Source of the DNA: Oreohelix idahoensis
Taxonomy: Eukaryota > Mollusca > Gastropoda > Stylommatophora > Oreohelicidae
Reading direction: 5' to 3'
DNA: 64,000 bases
Assembly (NCBI GenBank): GCA_024509875.1
Contig: JAMPIV010021251.1
Location: forward strand, 1-64,000
The position numbers were made by a program, and so were the translations under genes. Below, one piece after another: positions 34,421 through 45,374 of this stretch. Position 1 is the first letter of the stretch; every line of letters starts with the position of its first letter. The notes beneath the pieces are model-generated. The model worked only from the letters and a program-made list of their open reading frames with translations. It did not search any database and had not been told where the DNA came from.

Positions 34421-35114
34421 TTAACACATTAACTACCGAATTGAAAAACACACTGTGGCCGAATTAAATTTTTTTCCCATTTTCATCCTGTAGGTGTTTG
34501 CACAATGTAAGCTGTAGTTTTTGTAATTATTTACAGATTTTTATGAATTACACGTCATTTTAAAGATAAATGAATGTACTATTACAATAAGCACAGATTG
34601 TAACTCTAATAGAGGTTGTTGCTATTTAACGGCCCTCCGATGGCTGAGGACTTGCAATATTTTCACTGTTATAACTGCTTGCGCCCCATCTCTATCAAAA
34701 TCACAGTTTCAATCAATGTGCACACGGTTTTCACTCTTGTCCTCGTCGCTAGATCTATCAGTCAATTGTTGAAACAAGTTTCTAGCCTATTCAGCCGTTA
34801 GACGAGATGTACACGCATTTTTTGTAGTTCTATCACTAGTTGCCACGGTAAAGAGTTTTGCACGATTTGGTGACTAACCCAAAACGCTGAAAAATATGAA
34901 CATAATATCAATTTTCCAGTGTTCTATAACAACCATGCTTTGGGAATTTGTCTTCTAATGGCAACTTAAAATATTAAACCAGATCAGAAAGTGTTTCAGT
35001 ACATTTTTCATTCGTTTTATTACTAAAATTAGATTGGCGCTCTGAGCGGCTTGCGGTCCAAATGTGTTTATTTTGTGAGCCGCTGACAGCGGTTTGCGGT
35101 AGTTAATGTGTTAA
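34421..35114 (-). mobile_element. piggyBac-derived MITE, copy 2
   Basis: The ends are TTAACACATTAACTACCG and CGGTAGTTAATGTGTTAA, both with TTAA, and about 694 bp long. The layout matches the copy at 4649-5340: a short left arm like the start of the piggyBac tandem unit, then the degenerate 5' part of the transposase frame on the minus strand. It is closely related to the 6-kb element at 13379. Confidence 0.88.
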
Positions 35115-35174
35115 TTTTAAAAGGCGATTCCACCAATAAAAAATTGTCATGCTTTAAAATGGTCACGCAGAAGC

Positions 35175-35340
35175 AAGTTCTACTTCTGCAAACTTCAATA
35201 CATAAAGGTCAAGGAGAAAAGAAAATTTTACATCTTCAAACTTCAGTGCATAAAGGTTATTGTGAAAGAACATTCTACTTCTGCAAACTTCGATACACAA
35301 AGATCATGGTCAAAACACAATTCTACATCTGCAAAAAACT
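35175..35340. repeat. Minisatellite, about 48 bp, 3.3 copies
   Basis: TTCTACTTCTGCAAACTTC recurs at about 35178 and 35274, with diverged copies near 35226 and 35321. The 82-codon open frame across it only reflects the repeat. Confidence 0.75.
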
Positions 35341-36580
35341 ATCTCTAAAACAGTAATAAATAAAAACAACATATTCTATATATCTGGGAGACTTCCACAC
35401 ACACACACACACATATACAAGAAGAAGGTGTTCAAATAAAAGCCTGGTCAAACAGAATTTCCACAAAAGAAATGATAAGATCACCAATGTGGAAGACAAG
35501 AACCAGACAGGTTCCAGTGGAACAGGAGATGAGAAGATGATCAGACACACACTGATGAAATCTACTGATAGCATTACAAGGCAGTCCTTGTTCTGGAATC
35601 CTCAGGGGTAAGGGAGAACAAAAAAAGAAAACTGAAGACAGAAAAAACTGATGTCCAAAAAAATGTTAATCTTCGACTAAAGAAATTTAATTAACCGATT
35701 AAGATTTTAAAAATTCAATCCCAGCTCTATAATGTTTGAAAAAAAGTCACTTGACGAGGTATTTCCTTACTCATGTGATTCAATAGGCCTATAAAATTCT
35801 AGACATTCAGCTAAACTTTGACCCATTGGACGCATGAAAATATTGTAAGATTCCTTTCTTGTTATCACTGAGCTTTCTAGGTTTGTGTTTGACTCTATGA
35901 TCAGAAATAATGTCTGAATAAAATTTTCATCCTTAACCAAAGCAGTTAGGAACCTGTTTTATTTGATGTGGTGAATGAATCACGAAATTCGGAAAAACAG
36001 CGGCTTGTATCTAAATTTTATAGCTCATCCGCGGCCTATATTCAGTCACAGAAGGGGCCTGGTAACTTAGTGGGCTTGATCTCTGGAGGTGTACAAACAT
36101 CAAATGATTACACAGACCACATATGTAAATGAAGTGACACCAAAACTTAAGAGTTGCAGTTTCCAAAACATACATGTTACCTACAAAATTTTATAATGGG
36201 CAGCAGTGTGAAGCATACAGCTCTACTGACTGAATCGATTCTACAACATCCTGTCTCAGCAACAACACATTTCCCTAGAGGCACTACAAGTCATCTATGA
36301 AGGCTACCAGATCACGCTAAAATAACACAGCAAGTTCTAAACCCTTAGCTAAATAACAATCACTGCTTCAAAGTCTGCACAAGAAAACCTCGGACTACTT
36401 TATGTCTCAACACCAGCCAAAAACCAACCAAAACAGGACAATTTGTAACTAGTAAAATCAAGCCATTTTTTTAAAAAGCCATAGCTTTAGTCTACATGTC
36501 TAAAGATGCAAATCATAATCTCTTAACTAAATTACAAGAAAAATACAAATTAACAAAAGAAGACAGATTTTTATGTATAT
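35341..36580. other. No gene seen; CA microsatellite
   Basis: Holds a (CA)n run at about 35395-35413 and otherwise unremarkable AT-rich intron sequence. No recognisable frame. Confidence 0.5.
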
Positions 36581-36593
36581 ATGCCAGATATAT

Positions 36594-37690
36594 GCTTCTT
36601 CTTTTATCCTTAGCCGCCGACTGTCAAAGCAGTCAGTGGCCATTACGCCTGGTGGCTTCTTGTAGGGCAGCAACAAATTGATTCCACTTTGCTTGGTCGG
36701 TGGCCATCCTTCGTACAGTGCCCCAACTCTGGTTCATTCTTTGCATCTCAGCCTCCACAGTCTTCCGCCAAGTTGTTTTCGGTCGGCTCTCTTTCGTTTT
36801 CCTTCAGGGGTCCATAGCATAGCTGTTCTTGTGATGGCATCGGGTCTCTTCTGAGGACATGGCCAACCCATTTCCAGCATCTGCTAGTTATGATGGTGTG
36901 CATGTCCTCTTGCTTGCTCCGAGTAAGCAGTTCTTGGTTGGTGATGGTATTCGGCCAAATGATTCAGACAATTTTTCTTAGGCAGGTTGTGTGGAAAGAG
37001 GACAATTTCGACATTTCCTTCTCTGTTACTTTCCAGCATTCCGCACCATAGAGAAGCACAGAAAGTACACAGCTCTCATATAGTCTTAATTTTGTGTTCA
37101 TGCTATATTGAGAGGACTTCCAGATGTTGTTTAGACTAAAACAGGCTGTTCTTGCTTTGTTCATTCTGTTGTTGATGTCTTTGCTTGCTCCGTCGACTGG
37201 TGATACTATGCATCCTAGGTATGTGAAGGTGTCTGTCTGTTCCAGTTGCTGATTCCTTACTGTTATGGGCTCAAGATTGCTCATATTGAGCATCATGACC
37301 TCTGTCTTCTTTAGATTGATGTTCAGGCCCACCTGCTGGCTATACTTATTAAGTCTATCCGTCTTTTCCTGGATGTGTTGATGTGAATGTTCTAGTAGTG
37401 CAATGTCATCTGCAAATTCCAAATCTTCCAATGTAGAAAATGTAGTCCATCTTATTCCTCTTGGACTGCCCTCTGTTGTCTGGCGCATCACCCAGTCTAT
37501 GACTGTTAAAAATAGAGTGGTTGATAAGGGGCATCCCTCAAAGGTTAGGTTGCTCTGCCCAACGCTACACGTAAAGTTGGCATAGAGGCTTTTTATGATT
37601 GACACTATGCAGCTTGGAATTCCATAAGCCCTCGGTATTTTCCATAGACTGTCCCTATGTATACTGTCAAAAGCCTTTTCAAAATCAATG
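36594..37690 (-). pseudogene. RTE-like LINE 3' half: reverse transcriptase C-part
   Basis: A minus-strand frame of 213 codons (36964-37605) contains YGAECWKVTEKEMSKLSSFH at the end and the catalytic box FADDIALLEHS near its start, with NLKKTEVMMLN and DTFTYLGCIVSP between. The last coding stretch and the GAA tail reach 36594, with the frame broken near 36964. It starts inside the RT domain because the inversion breakpoint lies there. Confidence 0.88.
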
Positions 37691-37699
37691 AAATTAATG

Positions 37700-37956
37700 T
37701 ACAGCTGTCTCTGCCATCACTGGTGTCAATACCTTGTTGAGGTATGGCGGCTTGTGTACCCTGATTACCCCCAGAGCTATGCCAGCGGGAGTTTTACTCT
37801 TGGAAGGTTCTACCAAGCTGGACAGGTTTGCGCAGGCAGGGGTCAGGCTAAAGCAGACACCCTGGTCCTCCAGGCTGGGGATTTTAGCATAGGGCTGACA
37901 CCCCTGTCTATGTAAAAAGAAACGAAGTTACGGAAACGACAACAAATGAACAAACT
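37700..37956 (+). other. RTE-like LINE 5' leader (inverted half)
   Basis: Noncoding leader just before the endonuclease frame, with GGTATGGCGGCTTGTGTACC, CCCCCAGAGCTATGCCAGCG and GTAAAAAG. It marks the element's 5' end at the inversion junction, near 37700, so the cDNA ran close to the RNA 5' end. Confidence 0.6.
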
Positions 37957-38836
37957 TTGCTGCGAGACAGACATCCGGAGTCTGAGGCTCATATGACTGT
38001 CAGTGGTGAAAGCCGAAAGGAAGCCACTGACACTAAAACTGACGTCCTGACCACAAAACGTGAAACAAGAATAGGATTTTGGAATGTCAGGACAATTAAC
38101 GAGACGGGTAAACTAAAACAGGTTACAGCGGAAATGAGAAACTATAGGTTACACATTCTAGGAATAAGCAAGAGCAGATGGTCAGGGACAGGAAAAGTTA
38201 AAACAGCAACAGGAGAAACAGTACTTTACTCTGGAAGAGAGGATGGACAGCACAATGAAGGTGTAGCCATTATTCTGCAGAAATGAATAGAAAGGACATT
38301 ACTGGAATGGAAACCCATCAACAACAGACTGATAAGAATAAGACTGAGAGGGAGATTCACCAACACTACAATAATACAATGCTATGCACCAACGAATGTC
38401 AGCGATGAAGAGGTCAAGGATGAATTCTATCAACAACTGCAAAAAGAAATGGAAGACACACCTAGACACGATCTTATCTTAGTAATGGGAGACCTCAATG
38501 TGAAAGTTGGAACATACAATACATATAATGAAAGAGTAATGGGAAAATGTGGCAGCGGAACAGCAAACGAGGATAAATTAATAAGTTTCTGTAGCATTAA
38601 CAACTTGGTCATTGGAGGAATACTTTTCCCACACAAAGAAATTCACAAATTAACATGGGAAACACCAAATGGTCGGGACAGAAACCAGATAGACCCCATT
38701 ATGATTATTGGTAGATGGAGACATGCATTACAAGATGTGAAGGTAAGAAGAGGTGCAGATGTGGGAAGTGATCACCATTTAGTAGTAGCAAAAGTGAAAC
38801 TCAGAATGGCTGGACTAACTGAACTACACAGAAAAG
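37957..38836 (+). pseudogene. RTE-like LINE endonuclease (APE type), broken
   Basis: The frame opens at about 37957 and has FWNVRTINETGKLKQV, then ILGISKSRWSG, GETVLYSGRED and, after one in-frame TGA at 38284, IQCYAPTN, GDLNVKVG, NQIDPIMI and SDHHLVVA. These are the ordered motifs of the apurinic-like endonuclease that nicks DNA for target-primed reverse transcription. The usual Glu in the GISE-type motif is Lys here. The frame is cut at 38836 by an insert and resumes after 39110. Confidence 0.85.
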
Positions 38837-39110
38837 GTTTCTTCTTCTTCTTCTTCCTCGTTCGCCCTGAAAAGGACGGTGGTTGCGTTGTGTCTGTTTA
38901 CACCTAAGCTGTGATATCTGCACCTTTCGGTCGACACATCCGACTTCAGCACGGCATTTTTTAGGGACCGGGTTTGCCTTCCCATTGCGATCCGCACTCG
39001 CTCAGCCAGACTGCACTGCTGCAGACTGTTTCCAGGACCACCACGTGGAGGTGGAGTGCGGTCTTGACCAGCTCTGGTTTGACATCAGCAAATTGAAGGA
39101 CGCCCCTTAC
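38837..39110 (-). mobile_element. GAA-tailed non-LTR or SINE fragment inside the LINE
   Basis: A 274-bp insert flanked by the 8-bp duplication CAGAAAAG (38829-38836 and 39111-39118). On the minus strand it ends in (GAA)n, and just before the tail has CAGGGCGAACGAGGAAGAAG, similar to the end of the I-like LINE at 15820 (GAGGGTGAACGAAGAAGAAG). The body does not match that LINE's coding part. It may be another LINE 3' end or a SINE sharing the tail. Confidence 0.7.
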
Positions 39111-39594
39111 CAGAAAAGCTTTTGCGGCTGATATAAAGAAACGATATCAATTTGCCAAAAGTCATGAAAAGACATTGACTGATGATATAGACCAGAAATT
39201 CAACACCATTTCAATAGCATATAAGGAAAGCAGCAAATCATGCTTGGGATTCCAAGAAAGGAAGAAACAAGACTGGATAACACCAGAAACATTAAACACC
39301 ATAACGATGAGAAAGGAAATGAAAAGAAAGAGAACAGAAGCGAAGTCCCCCAGGTTAAAGCAACTATTTAGCGAACAGTACAGTCAGCTGGACAAGGAAG
39401 TTAAATGCCAAACCGAGCCAACAAAAGAAATTTCCTAGACGATCTTGCAAGACAGGCAGAAGAGGCAGCACTGAGAAATGAACAAAGCACAGTATACAAA
39501 ATAACTAAAATCATCAGCAGAAAACGAGGTGTAAACAATATTACATTAGTAAGAGACAGGCAAGGAAATCTCATCACGACAGTAGAGGGAACGA
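39111..39594 (+). pseudogene. RTE-like LINE linker between endonuclease and RT
   Basis: The LINE coding text resumes after the insert: AADIKKRYQFAKSHEKTL in one frame, then DDIDQKFNTISIAYKESSKS and RKKQDWITPETL, and after a frame change DDLARQAEEAALRNEQS and TLVRDRQGNLITT. The same linker starts the copy at 21737. It is interrupted again near 39595. Confidence 0.8.
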
Positions 39595-40628
39595 ACAAAC
39601 TTTATTTTCAAAGGGTTAAGAATTGGGCGCACAGGCCCGTCTAACATTCTGCCCTTCCACTCTCATTTATCTTGCATACTATATCCTTTAATTCCTACAT
39701 GATACTTTAAGCATTAATTTAAAGGCATGCAACATTATAAAGTTAACATAACAGCATTCATTTACAGTATGCAATCATAATAAAAAATGAGTAGGTTTTT
39801 TTTTTTAAACAAACAAGATAATAATTGGGAAAAAAAGTAATAATAAAATAAAACAAACAAACAATAAATAAAAATAAAGAATTATGTATACCGACACTCA
39901 CTCATGAGGTCAAACCGTCTACAATTAATCTGTATTTTTTAATGTCATCAATCATCATCAGCGTCTGTGGCCTAATGGATATGAACGCAGTTTCATAATC
40001 CAGATATACCAGGTTCGAAACCTGTTGCAGGCGGTTTGGTAGCAGATCGCTTTGTGTGGATTTTTAACAATGGTATAAGCGCCGTACCGTTAAGAAAGCA
40101 ATGGCAAACTACTGAATGAGAAAATTGCCTAGAAAAATCACAAAACAGCCAATAAAAGCTGGGGTTGATTGCCACGTCCTGTAAAGGATTAGCAACTAAC
40201 TTTAACATCAATCATCAATACAAAAATTACACAAACACATTCTCACTTATATCCATACATTCTTGGTGGAAAATTAAATAATAATAATAACACTTTCTTA
40301 CGCACTTCTGTGGCATGTAAAGTCTTTGAGCAGTTCAAAAAAAAAAAAAATTATGTAATATCTGCTTATTCTCATATACATCATCCCATTTAAGCAAACA
40401 AAAACATTCACATTTCTAAAGTACAGTGGTATGCAGGTACATTCTCACGACTCACATTTCTAAAGTACAGTGGTATGTGTGTACATTCTCAAATACATTA
40501 CATTATATAATAATATTTTAAAGTGAATATAATAGCATAACAATATTACATGGATACATAACAAATTATTCACAAAAAACGAGCGGAAGAGGAAAAGAAA
40601 TGTTGACCTATGGATGAGATGTTGACAG
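39595..40628. other. Inserted segment of unclear type, contains a tRNA-derived SINE
   Basis: About 1 kb that breaks the RTE-like LINE; the LINE resumes near 40629 with GGAAACAAGATGGGCAGAGC. Apart from the SINE at 39958-40205 and a two-copy 45-bp repeat at about 40410-40490 (CATTTCTAAAGTACAGTGGT), I see no recognisable ends. Confidence 0.5.
39958..40205 (+). repeat. tRNA-derived SINE
   Basis: Has a box A-like TGGCCTAATGGATA near the start and a perfect box B-like GGTTCGAAACC at about 40012-40022, spaced as in a tRNA gene, which suits an internal pol III promoter. A 12-bp duplication CATCAATCATCA flanks it (39946-39957 and 40206-40217). The body is unlike the satellite-forming SINE. It is not a functional tRNA gene, because the 3' half does not pair. 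Confidence 0.75.
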
Positions 40629-41130
40629 GGACAGGAAACAAGATGGGCAGAGCATTTCAGAGAAACTCTGAACAAGGAACCACCAGAGACACAGTTGAAT
40701 GTTCCTGAGGCTGAAAACGATCTAGATGTTAACACATACATTACACGAAAAGAAGAAATTATCACAGCAATCAAAGGGTTAAAGAATGGAAAAGCTCCTG
40801 GCCATGATAACTTAAATGCAGAGATATTTAAGACAGACCCTGAGCTAGCAGCAGAACTATTAGAACCACTTTTTGCATAAGTCTGGAAAACAGGGACAAC
40901 ACCAACGGAGTGGAACAAAGAAATAATTGTCAAACTGCCCAAGAAGGGAGATCTTGCAGACTGCAATAATTGGAGAGCAATCACTCTTCTCTCAGTTCCC
41001 AGCAAAATACTAGGCAGGATAATTATAGAGAATTTCAAAAGCAGTAGACCACAAACTGAGGAAGGAACAAGCAGGATTTAGAAAGAACAGAAGATGTGTA
41101 GATCATATATAAAACCTCAGGAACATTATA
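40629..41130 (+). pseudogene. RTE-like LINE RT N-part (inverted half)
   Basis: Encodes TYITRKEEIITAIKGLKNGK, APGHDNLNAEIFK and, after a stop, text matching the RT start of the copy at 22090-22310 (GRIIIENF, then a frame-shifted match to the region near 22260). It ends at about 41130 at the target duplication, which marks where second-strand twin priming began. Confidence 0.8.
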
Positions 41131-41165
41131 GAGCAGATATATGCTTACTGTTTTAGTATACTTGT

Positions 41166-41494
41166 AGAGTAGGGGTTGGCAACCAGTTGATCACGATCAA
41201 TGGTAGATCATAAGGAATGATCTGGTAGATCTTTAGGTGATGGAGTGAAAAGACAAAGAATTTTTAAGCTAGGAGAATTTCAGACTAGCCCTCTTCCAAA
41301 AGCATGTCAAAGCCCGGTGTTCCCAGGATTAAAAGTACAAGGCAGCTTCACCCATGTTAAGAAATGTAAGACATTTAAAAGCTTTTTATTTTTCAATAGA
41401 AACAGATTTTCCATACAACCCTGCAGACATCATTTTTATCAAGGTAGATCCTGAGACAGCTTAGTGAACCTGGTTGTCTATGCTGCACTACAGC
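41166..41494. mobile_element. Possible hAT-like MITE
   Basis: TAGAGTAGGGGTTGGCAACC near the left and GAACCTGGTTGTCTATGCTG near the right form an imperfect inverted pair. GGGGTTGGCAACC is typical of one hAT terminal type. No 8-bp duplication is convincing. It ends only about 20 bp from the exon B donor. Confidence 0.35.
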
Positions 41495-41513
41495 TATTAA
41501 ACTATTAATTCAC

Positions 41514-41603
41514 CTGCAGGCTATCACCATGAACATAGGCTTGAGCCACCCAAGGTGACTGTACCAGAATGTTTTCTATCTTCTCCGGAGCTATGTATTC
41601 TCC
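41514..41603 (-). CDS. ACSL: ACSL exon B
   Basis: A 30-codon phase-0 exon on the minus strand, bounded by acceptor TTTTTTATAG and donor CAG-GTGAAT. It encodes [20 protein letters not shown] and then [22 protein letters not shown] is a hallmark block of ACSL enzymes in the C-terminal adenylation subdomain, right after the DRKKHIFKLAQ motif carried by exon A. The frame is intact. The element at 36594-41143 lies about 370 bp downstream in the intron. Confidence 0.95.
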
Positions 41604-41944
41604 CTATAAAAAATGTAAAAGGCAAGTCAAACAATAACAGAAAATCATCATCACAAATTTTTGTTGTTCCTAATAAAGCACAGGGATGCAAATGTTGCTA
41701 TCAACCAATCTGTATTCTGGGCTGTTTCTTCAGCTCTACCCTTCAGGCTTGACTACTCTGACCATTCTTCTTCAGGTTCTCTTTGGTCTTTGACCTGCAC
41801 ACATCTCTACAGGCGATGAACTGTCCTACACTAGAACAAGTCAGGTAAAACATCTCCCTATGGAGCACAAGGCTAACGCTCCAGTTGGTCCTGAGCAAGC
41901 CTGCATGTTTATCTTTGTTGTTTCTGTCATTCATTTTTTTTACA
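41604..41944. other. Intron sequence, nothing recognised
   Basis: About 340 bp between exon B and satellite 2 with short frames on both strands and no domain or repeat I can name. Confidence 0.5.
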
Positions 41945-44765
41945 CAACAAGGCTACTAGCCCCCTTTCACAACCTTGATATTAGTCCCCTCTCACAACAA
42001 GGCTACTAGCCCCCATTCATAACTTTACATTAGTCCCCTCTCACAAAAAGGCTACTAGCCCCCATTCACAAACTTACATTAGTCCCCTCTCACAACAAGG
42101 CTAATAGCCTCCATTCACAACCTTACATTAGTCCCCTCTCACAACATGGCTACTAGCCCCCATTCACAACTTACATTAGTCCCCTCTCACAACAAGGCTG
42201 CTAGCCTCCATTCACAACCTTACATTAGTCCCCTCTCACAACAAGGCTACTAGCCCCCATTCACAACCTTACATTAGTCCCCTCTCACAACAAGGCTACT
42301 AGCCCCCATTCACAACCTTACATTAGTCCCCTCTCACAACAAGGCTACTAGCTCCCATTCACAACCTTACATTAGTCCCCTCTCACAACAAGGCTACTAG
42401 CCCCCATTCACAACTTACATTAGTCCCCTCTCACAACAAGGCTGCTAGCCTATATTCACAACCTTACATTAGTCCCCTCTCACAACAAGGCTACTAGCCC
42501 CCATTCACAACCTTACATTAGTCCCCTCTCACAACAAGGCTACTAGCCCCCATTCACAACCTTACATTAGTCCCCTCTCACAACAAGGCTACTAGCCCCC
42601 ATTCACAACCTTACATTAGTCACCTATCACAACAAGGCTACTAGCCCCCATACACAACCTTACGTTAGTCCCCTCTCACAACAAGGCTACTAGCCCCCAT
42701 TCACAACCTTACATTAGTCCCCTCTCACAACAAGGCTACTAGCTCCGATTCACAACCTTACATTAGTCCCCTCTCACAACAAGGCTACTAGCCCCCATTC
42801 ACAACCTTACATTAGTCCCCTCTCACAACAAGTAGCCTCCATTCACAACCTTACATTAGTCCCCTCTCACAACAAGGCTACTAGCCCCCATTCACAACCT
42901 TACATTAGTCCCCTCTCACAACAAGGCTACTAGCCCCAATTCACAACCTTACATTAGTCCCCTCTCACAACAAGGCGACTAGCCCCCATTCACAACTTTA
43001 TATTAGTCCCCTCTCACAACAAGGCTACTAGCCCTCATTCATAACCTTACATTAGTCCCCTCTCACAACAAGGCTACTAGCCCCCATTCACAACCTTACA
43101 TTAGTCCCCTCTCACAACAAGGCTACTAGCCCCCATTAACAACCTTACATTAGTCCCCTCTCACAACAAGTAGCCTCCATTCACAACCTTACATTAGTCC
43201 CCTCTGACAACAAGGCTACTAGCCCCCATTCACAACCTTACATTAGTCCTCTCTGACAACAAGGCACTAGCCTCCATTCACAACATTACATTAGTCCCCT
43301 CTCACAACAAGGCTACTAGCCCCCATTCACAACCTTACATTAGTCCCCTCTCACAACAAGGCTACTAGCCCCCATTCACAACCTTACATTAGTCCCCTCT
43401 CACAACAAGGCTACTAGCCCCCATTCACAACCTTACATTAGTCCCCTCTCACAACAAGGCTACTAGACCCCATCACAACCTTACATTAGTCCCCTCTCAC
43501 AACAAGTAGCCCCCATTCACAACCTTACATTAGTCCCCTCTCACAACAAGACTACTAGCCCCCATTCACAACCTTACATTAGTCCCCTCTCACAACAAGG
43601 CACTAGCCTCCATTCACAACATTACATTAGTCCCCTCTCACCACAAGGCTACTAGTCCCAATTCACAACCTTACATTAGTCCCCTCTCACAACAAGGCTA
43701 CTAGCCTCCATTAACAACCTTACATTAGTCCCCTCTCACAACAAGGCTACTAGCCCCATTTACAACCATACATTAGTCCCCTCTCACAACAAGGCTACTA
43801 GCCCCCATTCACTACCTTACATTAGTCCCCTCTCACAACAAGGCTACTAGCCCCCATTCACAACCTTACATTAGTCCCCTCTCACAACAAGGCTACTAGC
43901 CCCCATTCACAACCTTACATTAGTCCCCTCTCACAACAAGGCTACTAGCCCCCATTCACAACCTTACATTAGTATCCTCTCACAACAAGGCTACTAGCCC
44001 CCATTCACAACCTTACATTAGTCCCCTCTCACAACAAGGCTACTAGCCCCCATTAACAACTTTACATTAGTCCCTCTCACAACAAGGCTACTAGCCCCCA
44101 TTTACAACCTTACATTAGTCCCCTCTCACAACAAGGCTACTAGCCCCCATTCACAACCTGACATTAGTCCCCTCTCACAACAAGGCTACTAGCCCCCATT
44201 TACAACCTTACATGAGTCCTCTCTTGCAACATGGCTACTAGCCTTCATTTACAACCTTACATTAGTCCCCTCTCACAACAAGGCTACTAGCCCCCATTCA
44301 CAACCTTACATTAGTCCCCTCTCACAACAAGGCTACTAGCCCCCATTCACAACCTTACATTAGTCCCCTCTCACAACAAGGCTACTTGCCTCAATTCACA
44401 ATCTTACATTAGTCCCCTCTCACAACAAGGCTACTAGCCCCCGTTCACAACCTTACATTAGTCCCCTCTTACAACAAGGCTAATAGCCCCCATTCACAAC
44501 CTTACATTAGTCCCCTCTGACAACAAGGCTACTAGCCCCCATTCACAACCTTACATTAGTACCTTCTCACAACAAGGCTACTAGCCCCCATTCACAACCT
44601 TACATTAGTCCCCTCTTACAACAAGGCTACTAGCCCCCATTCACAACCTTACATTAGTCCCCTCTCACACCAAGGCTACTAGCCCCCATTCACAACCTTA
44701 CATTAGTCCCCTCTCACAACAAGGCTACTAGCCCCCATTCACAACCTTACATTAGTCCCCTCTCA
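41945..44765. repeat. Satellite 2: 49-bp unit, about 57 copies
   Basis: The unit reads CACAACAAGGCTACTAGCCC, CCATTCACAACCTTACATTA, GTCCCCTCT. Copies vary by point changes and small deletions such as ACAAGTAGCC. TTAGTCCCCTCTCACAACAA resembles the reverse complement of the SINE core with GTCGTAAGAGGCGACTAA, so the unit may come from that SINE. It lies in the intron between exons A and B. Confidence 0.95.
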
Positions 44766-45374
44766 GTAGGCCTATTCCTTCTTTGTCTCCTCAGAGATTC
44801 CTGGGATTCCATCCAGGTAAACAAGTATTTTTATCTTCTCTCTCTCCTCAGAGATTCCTGGGATACCATCTATGTAAACAAGTATTTTTATCTTCTCTCT
44901 CTCCTCAGAGATTCCTGTGATACCACCCAGGTAAACAAGTCTATTTATCTCTCTCTCTCTCTCCTCAAAGATTCCTGGGATACCATCCAGGTAAACAAGT
45001 ATTTTTATCTCTCTCTCCTCAGAGATTCCTGGGATACCATCAAGGTAAACAAGTATTTTTAACTCTCTTATCTCCTCAGAATTTCCTGAGATACCACCCA
45101 GGTAAACAAGTATTTTCATCTCTCTCTCTCCTCAGAGATTCCTGGGATACCACCCAGGTAAACAAGTATTTTTATCTCTCTCTCCCCTCAGAGATTCCTG
45201 GGATACCACCCAGGTAAGCAAGTATTTTTATCTCTCCCTCTCCTCAGAGATTCCTGGGATACCACCCAGGTAAGCAAGTATTTTTATCTCTCCCTCTCCT
45301 CAGAGATTCCTGGGATACCACCCAGGTAAACAAGTATTTTTATCTCTCTCTCTCCTCAGAGATTCCTGGGATAC
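44766..45374. repeat. Satellite 3, left block: 54-60-bp unit, about 11 copies
   Basis: The unit is (CT)n, CCTCAGAGATTCCTGGGATA, CCACCCAGGTAAACAAGTAT, TTTTAT. On the plus strand every unit has a pyrimidine tract ending in CAG, a roughly 22-nt body ending in CCCAG, and GTAAAC, like a very small exon with both splice sites. The ACSL gene is on the other strand. The array is cut at 45375 by a solo LTR. Confidence 0.9.

Larger units (their letters stand above)
36594..41130 (-). mobile_element. Near full-length RTE-like LINE with 5' inversion
   Basis: Target duplication CAGATATATGCTT lies on both sides (about 36580-36593 and 41131-41143). On the minus strand the element's 3' half runs from about 37690 down to 36594, ending in a TTC/GAA tail. 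From about 37700 the 5' half runs in the opposite direction: 5' leader, endonuclease, linker, RT start, stopping near 41130. The two RT breakpoints are only about 15-20 bp apart in LINE coordinates. This is the signature of twin priming. Two later inserts lie in the inverted half, at 38837-39110 and about 39595-40628. Confidence 0.9.

Noticed and set aside
39967..40040. Functional tRNA gene
   Set aside because: Box A and B are present, but the cloverleaf cannot be completed and the sequence lies in a SINE with a target duplication.
41945..44765. CRISPR-like repeat array
   Set aside because: Continuous 49-bp tandem copies without variable spacers.
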